Origin: Leptospira sp. WS60.C2
Lineage (GTDB): Bacteria; Spirochaetota; Leptospiria; Leptospirales; Leptospiraceae
NCBI RefSeq assembly: GCF_040833955.1
Contig: NZ_CP162133.1
Span: 1,634,001 to 1,698,000 of the forward strand
Direction of reading: 5' to 3'
Length of the DNA: 64,000 bases
Shown here: positions 9,630 through 19,555 of the stretch, piece by piece
Position numbering within the stretch: the first letter of the stretch is position 1
How the letters are laid out: the number at the start of each line of letters is the position of its first letter
The notes under the pieces: model-generated
Seen by the model: only the letters and a program-made list of their open reading frames with translations
Told to the model about the DNA's origin: nothing
Databases searched by the model: none
Position numbers and translations under genes: made by a program

Positions 9630-10153
9630 AAATGAAAACTAAGTTAATCCGTTTGATATCACCCAGAATTTATTTAATCGTTTTCCTATCTCTCTTTTTT
9701 TGTCAGCCGAAGGGCGGAAAGAGTGATTTTTATCCAAGTGCCCTTCCCACTATTTCTGGTGCAACGGAGTCACTTTCTGACTTTCAAGGGAAGGTGATCG
9801 TCTTAGATTTTTGGGCCACTTGGTGTGAGCCATGTGCGAAAGCCGTACCCACTATCAATGAATGGAAACGGCGCGTTTCTGATTCGGACTTTGTCTTTCG
9901 TGGCATCAATACAGACACATCGGAACCATTAGAAAAGATCGAAAAGGACATGAAACGTTTGCAGATGGATTACCCCACCTTACTAGATAAAGATTGGAAG
10001 ATGACTGATTTTTATAAAGTGGAAGGCATTCCCTGTCTTCTTGTTTTTGATCGCTCTGGAAAAATCGTGTACCGACAGTACGGATTGGAAAAAGAAGATC
10101 TCACTGGTCTTGTGGTTCGGTCACATGTTTGGGCACAGTCGAGTTTGCCATAA
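9620..10153 (+). CDS. TlpA/ResA-like thiol-disulfide lipoprotein
   Basis: A thioredoxin-fold protein, probably on the periplasmic side. A signal peptide ends in a lipobox-like LSLFFC, followed by a short linker and a thioredoxin domain with the active site WCEPC (Cys69 and Cys72 from this start) and a cis-proline context VEGIPCLLVFD. TlpA/ResA relatives reduce or oxidise envelope cysteines, often in cytochrome maturation. No cytochrome biogenesis gene is nearby. ATG 9632, giving MKTKLIRLI, is an equally plausible start and would overlap the divergent gene less. Confidence 0.85.
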   Translation: MIPKMKTKLIRLISPRIYLIVFLSLFFCQPKGGKSDFYPSALPTISGATESLSDFQGKVIVLDFWATWCEPCAKAVPTINEWKRRVSDSDFVFRGINTDTSEPLEKIEKDMKRLQMDYPTLLDKDWKMTDFYKVEGIPCLLVFDRSGKIVYRQYGLEKEDLTGLVVRSHVWAQSSLP

Positions 10154-10288
10154 TTGTGCAATGCGAAACAAAAGTTTGGATGTTCCTTGATTTCGATGAC
10201 AAGAATGAAAATGTCTTGACTCATGTTCGTTAAAAAAGTCCCTTAAAGATACCTTTTACCGTTTTCTTTTCAGAAAGGAGTCAGAATC

Positions 10289-12223
10289 ATGCCAGCCAAT
10301 TTGCCCGAACTCTTCCAGCAGAGTGCTGAAAAATTTGGGAACCGCCCCGCATTCGTTAGTAAAGACGAATCGAAGTCCTATAAACCCGTTACCTTCAAAG
10401 AAGTCTATGATCTTGGGATCAACTTAGCAGAAGCCCTCATTGATTTAGGTGTCAATGCCAAAGAGAATGTCGCTCTGCTTGCCGACAACCGATTGGAATG
10501 GATTGTTACCGATTATGGAATCCTTATGGCTGGAGCCGCAGACGTTCCACGAGGAACCGATATTACGGATTCAGAAATTGTTTATATTCTAAACCACTGT
10601 GAAGCAAAAGTGGTTTTCTTAGAAAATGACAAAATGCTTGAGAAATTCCAAAAAAATCGTTCCCAATTGGAATTTGCAAAAACATTGATCGTCATGGATC
10701 CAAAATCTACTGCCACTGGTGTTTTGAAGTTGTATGACTTGATTGCGAAAGGGAAAGACCTTCGTGCAAAGGGATCTAAAAAAGCAGAGGATCGTATGAA
10801 GGCAATTCAGCCTGATGATCTTTTTACTATCATTTATACTTCCGGAACCACTGGTATGCCTAAAGGTGTTATGCTAAAACATAGCAATATGATGCACCAA
10901 ACGTCTGCTATCCTAGGCAAAATGATTGATATCAAAGCTGACGAAAGAATGTTGTCGATTCTTCCTGTTTGGCACGTGTTCGAAAGGGTGTTTGAATACT
11001 TGGCAATTGCGGCAGGATGTGCAACATACTATACAAATGTTCGCGACCTTCGTGATGACATGAAAAAAGCAAAACCAACGTTTATGGCATCTGCTCCTAG
11101 ACTTTGGGAGAGCATTTATAACGGAATTTATACGAGAATCAACGATCCAAAACAAACGCCTGCTATACGCAGAGGTTTATTCAATTTAGCATATTTTTTC
11201 TCGAAACATTTCAACTCAGCCACGCGTTTCTTAAAAGGAAACCAAGTGGATTATGTAGGAAGAAATCCAATTGTTTCTCTATTCAAAGGAATTTATGCAC
11301 TTGTTGTAGCGATTCTCTTTGCTGTTCCTTATTTCCTTTTAGATTTAGTGGTTCTTTCTAAGATCCGCGAAGCAACTGGTGGAGAACTCAAAGCATCGGT
11401 TTCTGGTGGTGGTGCTCTACAAAGACATGTGGATGCATTCTTCAATGACATCGGAATCAATGTTCTCGAGGGATATGGAATGACAGAAACGTCTCCTGTG
11501 ATCTCGGTTCGTACCTTCAAAAAATTGGTACAAGGTTCTGTAGGAGTCATCACTCCTGAAACGGAAGTGCAAATTCGCGATGATTTAGGAAAGGTTCTCA
11601 CTCACATCGATGCCAACCAAAAACTCGTTTCTGGGAAGTATGGCCAACGTGGAGTGATCCATGTCCGTGGACCACAAGTGATGAAAGGGTATTACAAAAA
11701 CCCAGAAACCACTGCAAAAGTTCTCAAAGACGGTTGGATGGACACAGGCGACATTGGAATGTTCAATTTCAAAAAGACCCTAACCATCACAGGTCGAGCG
11801 AAAGATACTGTGGTATTACTTGGTGGGGAAAATGTGGAACCGGTTCCTATTGAAGACAAACTCACTGAGTCTCCTTTTATCTCTCAGTGTATGGTGATTG
11901 GCCAAGACCAAAAGAACTTAGGTGCCATTGTGGTTCCTGATTTTGAGCAATTGACAGCTTGGGCAAAAGAAAATGGAATTAGTGAGACTGACAAAGAGAA
12001 ACTCATCCAAAATCCGAAGGTTCTCGATTTCTACAAAAAGGAAATCAAGGCTCTCAATAATACAAAAACTGGATTTAAGTCATTTGAACAGGTAACTCCT
12101 TTCATTCTCATCACAAAACCTTTTGAAGTTGGTGATGAATTGACAAACCTTTTCAAAATGAAACGCCACTTGATCACAGAGAAATACAAAGACAAAATCG
12201 CAGCTCTCTACGCTGCCGACTAG
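10289..12223 (+). CDS. fadD: Long-chain acyl-CoA synthetase (AMP-forming)
   Basis: An adenylate-forming ligase, 644 residues, that activates long-chain fatty acids with ATP and CoA. Motifs: the P-loop [12 protein letters not shown] (about 183-195), YGMTET, and TGDIG with the following hinge. A hydrophobic segment near residues 330-355 ([19 protein letters not shown]) is typical of the membrane-associated bacterial long-chain type. Leptospira depend on fatty acids as carbon source, which fits. A clear AAAGGAG lies upstream of the ATG and a strong terminator follows, so it is probably monocistronic. Confidence 0.93.
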   Translation: MPANLPELFQQSAEKFGNRPAFVSKDESKSYKPVTFKEVYDLGINLAEALIDLGVNAKENVALLADNRLEWIVTDYGILMAGAADVPRGTDITDSEIVYILNHCEAKVVFLENDKMLEKFQKNRSQLEFAKTLIVMDPKSTATGVLKLYDLIAKGKDLRAKGSKKAEDRMKAIQPDDLFTIIYTSGTTGMPKGVMLKHSNMMHQTSAILGKMIDIKADERMLSILPVWHVFERVFEYLAIAAGCATYYTNVRDLRDDMKKAKPTFMASAPRLWESIYNGIYTRINDPKQTPAIRRGLFNLAYFFSKHFNSATRFLKGNQVDYVGRNPIVSLFKGIYALVVAILFAVPYFLLDLVVLSKIREATGGELKASVSGGGALQRHVDAFFNDIGINVLEGYGMTETSPVISVRTFKKLVQGSVGVITPETEVQIRDDLGKVLTHIDANQKLVSGKYGQRGVIHVRGPQVMKGYYKNPETTAKVLKDGWMDTGDIGMFNFKKTLTITGRAKDTVVLLGGENVEPVPIEDKLTESPFISQCMVIGQDQKNLGAIVVPDFEQLTAWAKENGISETDKEKLIQNPKVLDFYKKEIKALNNTKTGFKSFEQVTPFILITKPFEVGDELTNLFKMKRHLITEKYKDKIAALYAAD

Positions 12224-12244
12224 TCCTTCGTAAACTTTCTATCC

Positions 12245-12271
12245 TCCGCCTCGTTCTCTGAGGCGGATTTT
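12245..12271 (+). terminator. Rho-independent terminator after fadD
   Basis: An 8-bp perfect stem (TCCGCCTC with GAGGCGGA) and a 7-base loop are followed by TTTT. It begins 22 bases after the fadD stop codon. This is one of the clearest intrinsic terminators in the window. Confidence 0.88.
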
Positions 12272-12308
12272 ACTCTTCTCTTTTTCAAAGTCCGTCGATA
12301 CTTTCTAT

Positions 12309-12980
12309 GTGAATCGTTTAGATGGATCTATTCTCTCTCCCCAATCGGGTGTATTTTACCCATACCAACACCAAGATTTTTACGCTATGGATTCCTTGTT
12401 TTTATCCCCTTTTAAAGAGGAGGAGATTTGGGATTTCCAATCCATCTCCCAAGTGCAGTTGGGGTTTCTCGGTTTTTTGACCTTACGAGGATTTATTAGA
12501 GATCATCTTCAACTATCCAAAATGCAAGTGAGAGGACTTTCCAAACATTGGCGTTCTTATTTAGCCAAAGAAAATTTTTTAGGAAATGAAATTCCCTGGG
12601 AAACCTTAGATTTTATTCCTAATCTGGTTGGAACTTCGGAAGAAACAAAACAAAGTTTTGGAAAAAAAGGTCACTGGGCAAATGAGTTCCATTTTGAAAA
12701 AAAGGATGGAAACTCCACTTCTTTGTTTTTCGTCGCAACAAAGAAACAAACAGACGGTGAGGTTGCGATTAGTGATCTTATGAAAGAGTTTTTATTATAC
12801 TCACAAGCGGATCATTATTTAGAGCGTGCCTACATTCGAAAAGAAAATTCTAGTTATCTTTACTTAAATGCAAAAGACACAAATCCAAGAGTGTTTTATC
12901 GGGAAAATCCAACCGATTTGCCTTCGTTTTTGTTTTTGGTGGCTGAATTAAAAAATAAATCCATTATTCACCCAAATTAA
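12309..12980 (+). CDS. Hypothetical protein
   Basis: A 223-residue protein with a GTG start; I do not recognise a family. There is no signal peptide or membrane helix. It is rich in aromatic residues, and internal stretches such as RGLSKHWRSYLAK suggest a folded cytoplasmic protein. It lies after the fadD terminator and its 3' end overlaps the convergent Lon-domain gene by 17 bases. Being the only long frame and using ordinary codons supports it as real. Confidence 0.65.
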   Translation: MNRLDGSILSPQSGVFYPYQHQDFYAMDSLFLSPFKEEEIWDFQSISQVQLGFLGFLTLRGFIRDHLQLSKMQVRGLSKHWRSYLAKENFLGNEIPWETLDFIPNLVGTSEETKQSFGKKGHWANEFHFEKKDGNSTSLFFVATKKQTDGEVAISDLMKEFLLYSQADHYLERAYIRKENSSYLYLNAKDTNPRVFYRENPTDLPSFLFLVAELKNKSIIHPN

Positions 12981-13572
12981 GACCCATTAACACTTGTTTC
13001 AAAAGATCTGCTTTGGTTTCCAAATGAGTTGTTTCTAAAATTTGTTGTTTGGTTTTAAAATCAAAGTAGATGAGAGATGCGATAAAATCAACTGGGAATG
13101 GATGAACTAAAATTTGATTCATTTTCAGAATTAAGTCTTCTTCCGCACCTTCCGCTAGTAAGATTCGTTTGGTGAGAACCAGTAACTCTTCAATTTTTTC
13201 TTTCAGTTCGAGAGATACGTTTTTATTCCGTTCGTGTTCCCTTCTCGAGACCTGCGCTATATAAAAAGGTTCTGTGGATGTGAGGTTTGTGATTTCTGCA
13301 GTACCAAGGCCTTCCAAAATGATATTCGATCTTCCATCGGGGAGGGATTCTTTTTGGATGATATGTCCGAATCCGATCACTTCTGGGATGGGAGGTAATC
13401 CATTTCCTTTCCAACCTTTGGGATAGGGTGCCATTCCCATCTCACCACCATTTTCTAAACAATAATCAAGCAACATTCTATATCTAGGTTCAAAGATGTG
13501 CAGGGGTAAAAACATTCCTGGAAACAGAAATACATCTGGTAAGGGAAAGAGTGCTAAGGGGAAGGTTGACAC
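12964..13572 (-). CDS. LON peptidase substrate-binding-domain protein
   Basis: A stand-alone copy of the N-terminal domain of Lon protease, 202 residues. It opens with the diagnostic LALFPLPDVFLFPGMFLPLHIFEPRYR pattern (first residues PLALFPLPDVFLFPG), and later has GFGHIIQKE and LEGLGTAEI. It lacks the AAA+ and protease domains, so it cannot degrade proteins itself. Family members are widespread and their role is poorly known. The start is GTG. Its promoter would lie in the short region shared with the divergent hldE1. Confidence 0.86.
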   Translation of the reverse strand: MSTFPLALFPLPDVFLFPGMFLPLHIFEPRYRMLLDYCLENGGEMGMAPYPKGWKGNGLPPIPEVIGFGHIIQKESLPDGRSNIILEGLGTAEITNLTSTEPFYIAQVSRREHERNKNVSLELKEKIEELLVLTKRILLAEGAEEDLILKMNQILVHPFPVDFIASLIYFDFKTKQQILETTHLETKADLLKQVLMGLNLGE

Positions 13573-13626
13573 AGAGAAAGGTTTTAGATTCTATGTTTAG
13601 TTGTAAACCAATTCAAGGATTCGGCT

Positions 13627-14646
13627 TTGTTGAAAATCAAAAAATCTTTTCTACATCAGACATTTGCCAAACTTTCGAAAACCAAAGTTCTCGTAATAGG
13701 GGATTTGATTTTGGATGAATATTTAATTGGATCTGTCGAGAGAATCTCTCCTGAGGCTCCTGTCCCTGTTGTTTGGGTGCGAAGCGAAAAACATACTTTA
13801 GGTGGATCTGGAAATGTTGTCCAAAATCTTACCTCCATTGGAGTGAATGGAATTGTGTTCGGTCGGATTGGTTTGGACCGAGCAGGAGAACAGTTGGAAT
13901 CCATTTTAATGACCAATTCTGTGACAAAAGAAGATTTGGTTTTGTTAAAATCAAAAACCATCCCGACGATTTTGAAAACCCGAGTGATTGCCTCTCACCA
14001 ACAAGTTTGCCGAGTCGATCGGGAAGAAATCGTACCACTTCAACCAAACGAAGAGAAAGAAATTTTAATCCAATTAAGAGAAAAGATTAAAGAATGTGAG
14101 GCTGTGATTTTGTCTGATTATGACAAGGGATATTTAACACCGTCTCTCATTCAATCTGTCATTTCATTATGTAATGCTGAAAAAAAAATTGTCACAGTGG
14201 ATCCGCAAGTCAGTCATTTTTTCTTGTACCAGAACATTCACATCATGACACCAAATCATCATGAAGCGGGAAAGGCATTAGGTAAAAAATTACAAACTGA
14301 TGCCGACATTGAATCGGCTTGTCGTGAAATCGCTGATAAAATTACACCAGATGCGATGATGATCACTCGCGGAGAAAAGGGTATGTCCATTTATGAGCGT
14401 AAATCAGATGTATTTTATCATATCCCAACTGTGGCCAAAGAAGTATTTGATGTGACTGGTGCCGGTGATACTGTGATTACCACCTACACGGCATTTGTTG
14501 CTAGTGGGATGAGTATCAAAGAGGCAGCCCTTGTTTCCAATGTCAGTGCAGGGATTGTTGTGGGAAAACTGGGTGCTGCGACAGTGACTCAGTCGGAGAT
14601 TGAAGAGGCTCTACGTATTCTTGGATACTTGGATGAGGCAGCATGA
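13627..14646 (+). CDS. hldE1: D-glycero-beta-D-manno-heptose-7-phosphate kinase
   Basis: A PfkB/ribokinase-family kinase, 339 residues, matching the N-terminal half of E. coli HldE (RfaE). It phosphorylates heptose-7-phosphate at C1 on the way to ADP-heptose for LPS core. Motifs: RISPEAPVPVVWV, the substrate loop LGGSGNVVQNL and the C-terminal anion hole and base DVTGAGDTVI. Two consecutive TTG codons (13627 and 13630) are candidate starts. The end overlaps the adenylyltransferase gene by 4 bases, so the two halves of HldE are separate here but coupled. Confidence 0.9.
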   Translation: MLKIKKSFLHQTFAKLSKTKVLVIGDLILDEYLIGSVERISPEAPVPVVWVRSEKHTLGGSGNVVQNLTSIGVNGIVFGRIGLDRAGEQLESILMTNSVTKEDLVLLKSKTIPTILKTRVIASHQQVCRVDREEIVPLQPNEEKEILIQLREKIKECEAVILSDYDKGYLTPSLIQSVISLCNAEKKIVTVDPQVSHFFLYQNIHIMTPNHHEAGKALGKKLQTDADIESACREIADKITPDAMMITRGEKGMSIYERKSDVFYHIPTVAKEVFDVTGAGDTVITTYTAFVASGMSIKEAALVSNVSAGIVVGKLGAATVTQSEIEEALRILGYLDEAA

Positions 14647-15131
14647 GTTTTTACGAGGACTTACGAAACAAAATCATTCCATTTGATGCCATTGTAGCCA
14701 AACGGAAATCACTAGAAGGTAAAAAAATCGTTTTTACTAACGGTTGTTTTGATATTTTGCATCCAGGTCATGTCTCGTATTTAGCACAAGCAAGGGATTT
14801 GGGTGATTTACTTTGGATCGGAGTGAATTCCGATGAAAGTGTGAAACGATTGAAAGGTGAATCTCGACCCATCAATTCTTGTGAAGACCGGATGATGGTG
14901 CTTGCTGCTTTGTCTTCTGTGGATTTTGTTTCTAATTTTACCGAAGATACTCCTTTAGAAATCCTTAAAAAAGTAAAACCCTCCATCCATTCCAAGGGTG
15001 GTGATTACCAAGTGGAAACCCTTCCAGAATACCAAATTTTAAAGGAGATGGGGGCAGACATTCAAATTTTGCCCTTCGTTTCTGGAAAATCGACCACGAA
15101 GATTTTAGAAAAAGCCAAATCTCCCTCCTAA
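14643..15131 (+). CDS. hldE2: D-glycero-beta-D-manno-heptose 1-phosphate adenylyltransferase
   Basis: A cytidylyltransferase-fold enzyme, 162 residues, corresponding to the C-terminal half of HldE. It adds AMP to heptose-1-phosphate. The signature is FTNGCFDILHPGHVSYLA with the HxGH nucleotide-binding motif, and SGKSTTKILEK near the end matches the ISTT-type motif. Its start ATGA overlaps the hldE1 stop, giving translational coupling. It precedes pyrG and kdsA, so LPS-sugar genes are grouped. Confidence 0.9.
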   Translation: MSFYEDLRNKIIPFDAIVAKRKSLEGKKIVFTNGCFDILHPGHVSYLAQARDLGDLLWIGVNSDESVKRLKGESRPINSCEDRMMVLAALSSVDFVSNFTEDTPLEILKKVKPSIHSKGGDYQVETLPEYQILKEMGADIQILPFVSGKSTTKILEKAKSPS

Positions 15132-15182
15132 ACGTATTGATTTTGGACCCAAATCCCGACAGTCTGTAAAAAACATTCTTTT

Positions 15183-16817
15183 TTGAGGTCCAGTTTGTCC
15201 AAGACCAGATATATTTTCATTACCGGTGGTGTTTCTTCTTCCTTAGGAAAAGGAGTTACCGTTGCCGCTCTCGGTTGTTTGCTCGAAGCGAGAGGTTATA
15301 CCGTCTCTTTACAAAAAATGGATCCTTATATCAACATAGACCCAGGTACCATGAGTCCCTACCAACACGGGGAAGTCTATGTCACTGAAGATGGTGCAGA
15401 GACGGATTTAGATTTAGGTTACTATGAACGTTTTACTAAATCTAAGTTCTCAAGAAAAAATTCTGTGTCTACAGGACAAATCTATCATGCCGTCATCGAA
15501 CGAGAAAGGAAAGGGGATTATCTTGGACGGACCGTACAAGTTGTCCCGCACATTACCAATGAAATTCGCAATCGAATTTACAATCTAACTAGAGACCAAG
15601 AAACTGATTTTGTCATTGTAGAAATTGGGGGAACGGTTGGAGACATTGAGTCTATTCCATTCTTAGAAGCTATCAGACAAATGCGTTATGAACATGGGAG
15701 TAGCCAGGTTCTGTTTTTGCATTTGACACTTGTACCAACGATCACTGCCGCAGGTGAAGCAAAAACCAAGCCGACACAACACTCTGTAAAAGAGTTACTT
15801 GCACTTGGAATCCAACCTGATGTTTTGATTTGTCGAATTAACAAACCAATGTCCAAAGAGATGAAAAATAAGATTTCTCTCTTTTGTAACGTGAAGGAAC
15901 AAAATGTAATTTCAGCTGTCGATATTACAACTTCCATATATGAAATTCCTCTTATGTATCGGGAAGACAAATTAGATGAAGTTGTGCTCAACGCGCTCGG
16001 TATGGACTTACGGAAACTCAATTTTTCCCAATGGGAAAATATGGTTAAAAAAATCCGTAATACTAAAAAGACCGTAAAAGTGGCGTTAATCGGAAAATAC
16101 ATTTCCTTACAAGATGCCTATCGTTCTGTTTATGAGTCATTAGCACATGGTGGCATTGCAAACGATGTGGAAGTGGATGTTGTCAAAATCAACCCAGAAG
16201 ACATCGATTCAAAAAACATCAAAGAACTTTTGAAAGGTGTACATGGAGTTCTCGTTCCTGGTGGATTTGGAGAACGTGGGATCGAAGGAAAAATTGCTGC
16301 GATTCATTATGCAAGAACTAAAAACATTCCATTTTTTGGAATTTGTTTGGGGATGCAATGTGCTGTCATTGAATTTGCACGACATGTCTTAGGATTTAAA
16401 GATGCCAATTCAACCGAATTTAAACCTAACGTTGAATATCCTGTGATTTCTATGATTGAAGAGCAAAAGGAAATCGAACGTATGGGTGGAACGATGAGGC
16501 TTGGTGCATATCCTTGTCTTGTAAAAAAAGGAAGTTTGGCACATGCGGAATACAAATCAGATCGAATTTCGGAACGTCATAGACACCGATTTGAATTCAC
16601 TTTACGTTATAAAGATGATTTTGAGAAAAAAGGGATGAATTTATCTGGATTTTCACCAGACGGAAGTTTGGCGGAAATAGTAGAAGTTCCAAATCATCCT
16701 TGGTTCATAGGGGTTCAGTTCCATCCTGAATTCCAATCCAAACCAACGGATCCACACCCACTCTTTGCTGGTTTTATCAAAGCAGCAACAAAACTAGCTA
16801 AAAAAACAGAGGATTGA
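15183..16817 (+). CDS. pyrG: CTP synthase
   Basis: Converts UTP to CTP using glutamine and ATP; 544 residues, the standard length. The N-terminal synthase domain begins with YIFITGGVSSSLGKG (P-loop). The class I glutaminase domain has the nucleophile loop FFGICLGMQ and the catalytic His/Glu in GVQFHPEFQSKP. The start is TTG. It lies between the heptose genes and kdsA, one base before kdsA, which fits the CTP needed for CMP-Kdo, though it also serves nucleic acid and lipid synthesis. Confidence 0.97.
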   Translation: MRSSLSKTRYIFITGGVSSSLGKGVTVAALGCLLEARGYTVSLQKMDPYINIDPGTMSPYQHGEVYVTEDGAETDLDLGYYERFTKSKFSRKNSVSTGQIYHAVIERERKGDYLGRTVQVVPHITNEIRNRIYNLTRDQETDFVIVEIGGTVGDIESIPFLEAIRQMRYEHGSSQVLFLHLTLVPTITAAGEAKTKPTQHSVKELLALGIQPDVLICRINKPMSKEMKNKISLFCNVKEQNVISAVDITTSIYEIPLMYREDKLDEVVLNALGMDLRKLNFSQWENMVKKIRNTKKTVKVALIGKYISLQDAYRSVYESLAHGGIANDVEVDVVKINPEDIDSKNIKELLKGVHGVLVPGGFGERGIEGKIAAIHYARTKNIPFFGICLGMQCAVIEFARHVLGFKDANSTEFKPNVEYPVISMIEEQKEIERMGGTMRLGAYPCLVKKGSLAHAEYKSDRISERHRHRFEFTLRYKDDFEKKGMNLSGFSPDGSLAEIVEVPNHPWFIGVQFHPEFQSKPTDPHPLFAGFIKAATKLAKKTED

Positions 16818-16818
16818 T

Positions 16819-17664
16819 ATGTACGATTTAATTGAAGAAAGAGAGTTTTTTGGAAAAAAGATCGGAGGTCGAAATCCTTTTTTTTTGATTTCTGGACCTT
16901 GTGTGATGGAGAACAAAGATTTACTCGATCGTGTTTGTGGGGAAATGAAGGCCATTTGCGATGAGTTAGGGATTGTTTACATTTTTAAATCTTCTTTTGA
17001 TAAGGCGAATCGTTCTTCCATCAATTCCTATCGTGGTCCTGGACTCGAAGAAGGTCGAAAACTTCTCGAGTTTATCAAACACAAATACAATGTCCCTGTC
17101 CTAACAGACATCCATGAAACCATCCAAGTGGAACCCTTAAAAGATACAGTTGATATTTTCCAAATTCCAGCGTTCTTGAGTCGTCAAACAGATTTGATTG
17201 CAAAGGCTGCCGAAACCGGAAAGTGGGTGAATGTGAAAAAGGGTCAGTTTATGGCACCTGACGACACAAGGCACATCAAAACGAAAATCCAAGAATCTGG
17301 ATCCGAAAAGTATATGGTGACAGAACGTGGTGCAAGTTTCGGTTATGGAAATCTTGTGTTTGACTTACGCGGGATTCCCATGATGCATAAACATGGAATT
17401 CCCATCGTATTTGATGGAACTCACTCTGCACAACTTCCTGGGGCTGCAGGTAACATAACAGGTGGTTTACGAGAATTCATTCCTCATATGATGAGAGGTG
17501 CGGTATCAGTGGGAGTGGAAGGTCTTTTTATGGAAGTACATCCTGATCCAGAAAAAGCACTCTCTGACGCAACCACACAATTCCCATTGGCAAAAGCAAA
17601 AACCTTACTCACCCAACTACTAGAACTAGATCGTTTGGTGAAAACAAAGTTCTTAGAGGCGTAA
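16819..17664 (+). CDS. kdsA: 3-deoxy-8-phosphooctulonate (Kdo-8-P) synthase
   Basis: Condenses phosphoenolpyruvate with arabinose-5-phosphate to give Kdo-8-phosphate for the inner core of LPS. At 281 residues it has family length. Motifs: FLISGPCVMEN, FKSSFDKANRSS, VLTDIHE, FQIPAFLSRQTDL, VNVKKGQFM and FDGTHSAQLPG. The position 26 of E. coli-type alignments (metal-type cysteine) appears here as the Cys in SGPCV. It starts 1 base after pyrG and lies 11 bases before lptC. Confidence 0.96.
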   Translation: MYDLIEEREFFGKKIGGRNPFFLISGPCVMENKDLLDRVCGEMKAICDELGIVYIFKSSFDKANRSSINSYRGPGLEEGRKLLEFIKHKYNVPVLTDIHETIQVEPLKDTVDIFQIPAFLSRQTDLIAKAAETGKWVNVKKGQFMAPDDTRHIKTKIQESGSEKYMVTERGASFGYGNLVFDLRGIPMMHKHGIPIVFDGTHSAQLPGAAGNITGGLREFIPHMMRGAVSVGVEGLFMEVHPDPEKALSDATTQFPLAKAKTLLTQLLELDRLVKTKFLEA

Positions 17665-17675
17665 ACCTTTTCCAA

Positions 17676-18221
17676 ATGAGATCGAAGGTATGGACATTGT
17701 GTTTCCTTTTGGCTCTTTCTTTTTGCAAGGACAAGGAATACCTTCGAATCGAAGTGGAAAAAGAATCGGGTTCCATGGTTTCTATGCGAAATTTCAGCCG
17801 TTCTTCCTATAAGGAAACGGGGGAATTAGAATGGAGATTAAAAGGTGATGAGTCCTATATTTTTCCGAAAGAAAACAAAACGATTGTGTATGGATTTGCA
17901 TTCAGTCAATTTGAAAAGGGAAAATCCACTTCCATGATGACTGGGGATCGTGGGGAAATTAATCACAAAACAAAAACAGTAATTTTAGAGGGAAAAGTTC
18001 GATTGAAAACGAACGATGGTAAGTTCATCGAAACAGAATCCCTCACCTATAATTTGGATGAAAAAACTCTATCTTCCGAAGTGGATGTATTGGTTTATTC
18101 TGATGGCACAACCATTCGAGGAAAAGGCCTTCGAGCCGATAAGAGCATCAATAAATTTACAATCCTTCAACCCAAAGCAGTGACAACGGGTGGTTCTAAC
18201 CCTCTCAAGGAAAAACCATGA
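17676..18221 (+). CDS. lptC: LPS export protein LptC (putative lipoprotein)
   Basis: A probable LptC, the bitopic component passing LPS from the LptB2FG extractor to LptA; 181 residues, family length. The N-terminal segment ends in ALSFCKD, which could be a lipobox, so the protein may be lipid-anchored instead of bitopic. The body has the beta-jellyroll-like pattern of LptC (TKTVILEGKVRLKTNDGKF, then ETESLTYNLDEKTLSSE). Assignment rests on this pattern and on the position kdsA-lptC-lptA-lptB. Confidence 0.82.
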   Translation: MRSKVWTLCFLLALSFCKDKEYLRIEVEKESGSMVSMRNFSRSSYKETGELEWRLKGDESYIFPKENKTIVYGFAFSQFEKGKSTSMMTGDRGEINHKTKTVILEGKVRLKTNDGKFIETESLTYNLDEKTLSSEVDVLVYSDGTTIRGKGLRADKSINKFTILQPKAVTTGGSNPLKEKP

Positions 18222-19555
18222 AACAAACGGTTGTGCATTTTGTTTCTTTTGTTACGGTTGTTTCGATGAACGCATCCCCCATTCCGATTCTATATGGGAA
18301 TGAAGATTTTTATAAGAAAGAAGAAATTTATAAAGTTCCCGAAGAGAAAAAAAATAAGAAAGATAAAATTCCAATCATTTGGGGAGGAAGTAGTCTCACC
18401 CAAGAAGAGCGAATTGTCAATGGTTTTCCTGTAAAAGTATTTGTTCTTGGTGGTGGTGCTTATATCATGCATAAGTCCATCAAACTCAGCGCACGCGAAA
18501 TTGAAATCATCGGAGAAGAGGCTCTTCTTGGAAATTTGAAAGGGCAAGTAGTTGTAGAAGACATCCAAAATGGAGTCACTTTAACAGCCACAAAGGGAGT
18601 GTATGATAAACTAGCGGGTACTGTGAGTTTAGAAAACCAACCCATCTTAACTCAAAAGAAAGATGGCAAACTTGTAAGGATCAAATGCCAATCCATCGTT
18701 CGGAATTTGGAGGAAGCAAAAACGACGTTAGCTGGGAAAGTCGTAGTAACTTCGGAAGAATTCCAAGTGTTCGGAGAGGATGCAGTTTTTACTGAAAAAG
18801 AAGATCGAATTGATTTGAAAGGTGAACCATTTTTGTTTTCGGAAAATCGATTTCTAATTGGTCAAACATTGTCTTATTTTGTTAAAGAAGGTAGTATCCA
18901 GTTGGATGGAAATGCGACCATCTACCAAGTAAGTTACGAAAAGAAAAAAGATAAAGAAAAAGATACGGAAACAAAAGAAAGGATGTTAACTATTTTTTCT
19001 GGAAAAACGTTAACCCACTTAAACAAAGGAAAAGAAACTGTAACTTCCATGAATGGTGATGCCAATATGGTGCGAAAAAATTCAGAATTTAAAGCTAATC
19101 TTTTGGAAAGTCGCAGAAACAATAAAGAAATCAAAGCAACAGGTAATGTCAGTTACCTCGATAAAGAAAATGGATATAGAATGGAAGGTGGCCTACTTTT
19201 TTATGATAAGGAAAAAGGTTACTCTTATCTAACAGAAAGCCCACGCATTGTTTTTTTAAATAAAAAAGATTTAGTCGAACGTGGTCAGCTCACTGCAGTA
19301 TTTTTGGAACGTTTTGATGAACGAAGTGAAACTGTTGCTCGTGGTGATGTGCAAGTTGAAACACAATCGGCAAAAGCAACTGGTGAGTTTGCCACTTATT
19401 ATGAAAAAAAAGATGAACTTGTTTTGGAAGGAAATCCGACTCTAGTGCGAGATGCTACAAAGGTATCTGCAGGTAAGATCATATTATTTCCAAAATCGGA
19501 CAAAGCCTTGTTAACAGATGGACTAAAGGTAATCCCGAATGGTGAAAAAAAGTAA
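18218..19555 (+). CDS. lptA: OstA/LptA-family LPS transport protein, unusually long
   Basis: A periplasmic LPS-bridge protein made of OstA-like beta repeats. At 445 residues it is more than twice E. coli LptA (185). An N-terminal signal-like segment is followed by a lysine-rich stretch, and then many repeats of the type [37 protein letters not shown] and [12 protein letters not shown] across the whole chain. It overlaps lptC by 4 bases and lptB by 17. The length suggests a longer bridge or a fused tandem of OstA domains. An LptD N-terminal-like origin is less likely because no barrel follows. Confidence 0.84.
   Translation: MKQTVVHFVSFVTVVSMNASPIPILYGNEDFYKKEEIYKVPEEKKNKKDKIPIIWGGSSLTQEERIVNGFPVKVFVLGGGAYIMHKSIKLSAREIEIIGEEALLGNLKGQVVVEDIQNGVTLTATKGVYDKLAGTVSLENQPILTQKKDGKLVRIKCQSIVRNLEEAKTTLAGKVVVTSEEFQVFGEDAVFTEKEDRIDLKGEPFLFSENRFLIGQTLSYFVKEGSIQLDGNATIYQVSYEKKKDKEKDTETKERMLTIFSGKTLTHLNKGKETVTSMNGDANMVRKNSEFKANLLESRRNNKEIKATGNVSYLDKENGYRMEGGLLFYDKEKGYSYLTESPRIVFLNKKDLVERGQLTAVFLERFDERSETVARGDVQVETQSAKATGEFATYYEKKDELVLEGNPTLVRDATKVSAGKIILFPKSDKALLTDGLKVIPNGEKK

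Noticed and set aside
10200..10290. Promoter TTGACT with TAAAGAT before fadD
   Set aside because: The spacing between elements is too long for a standard promoter.
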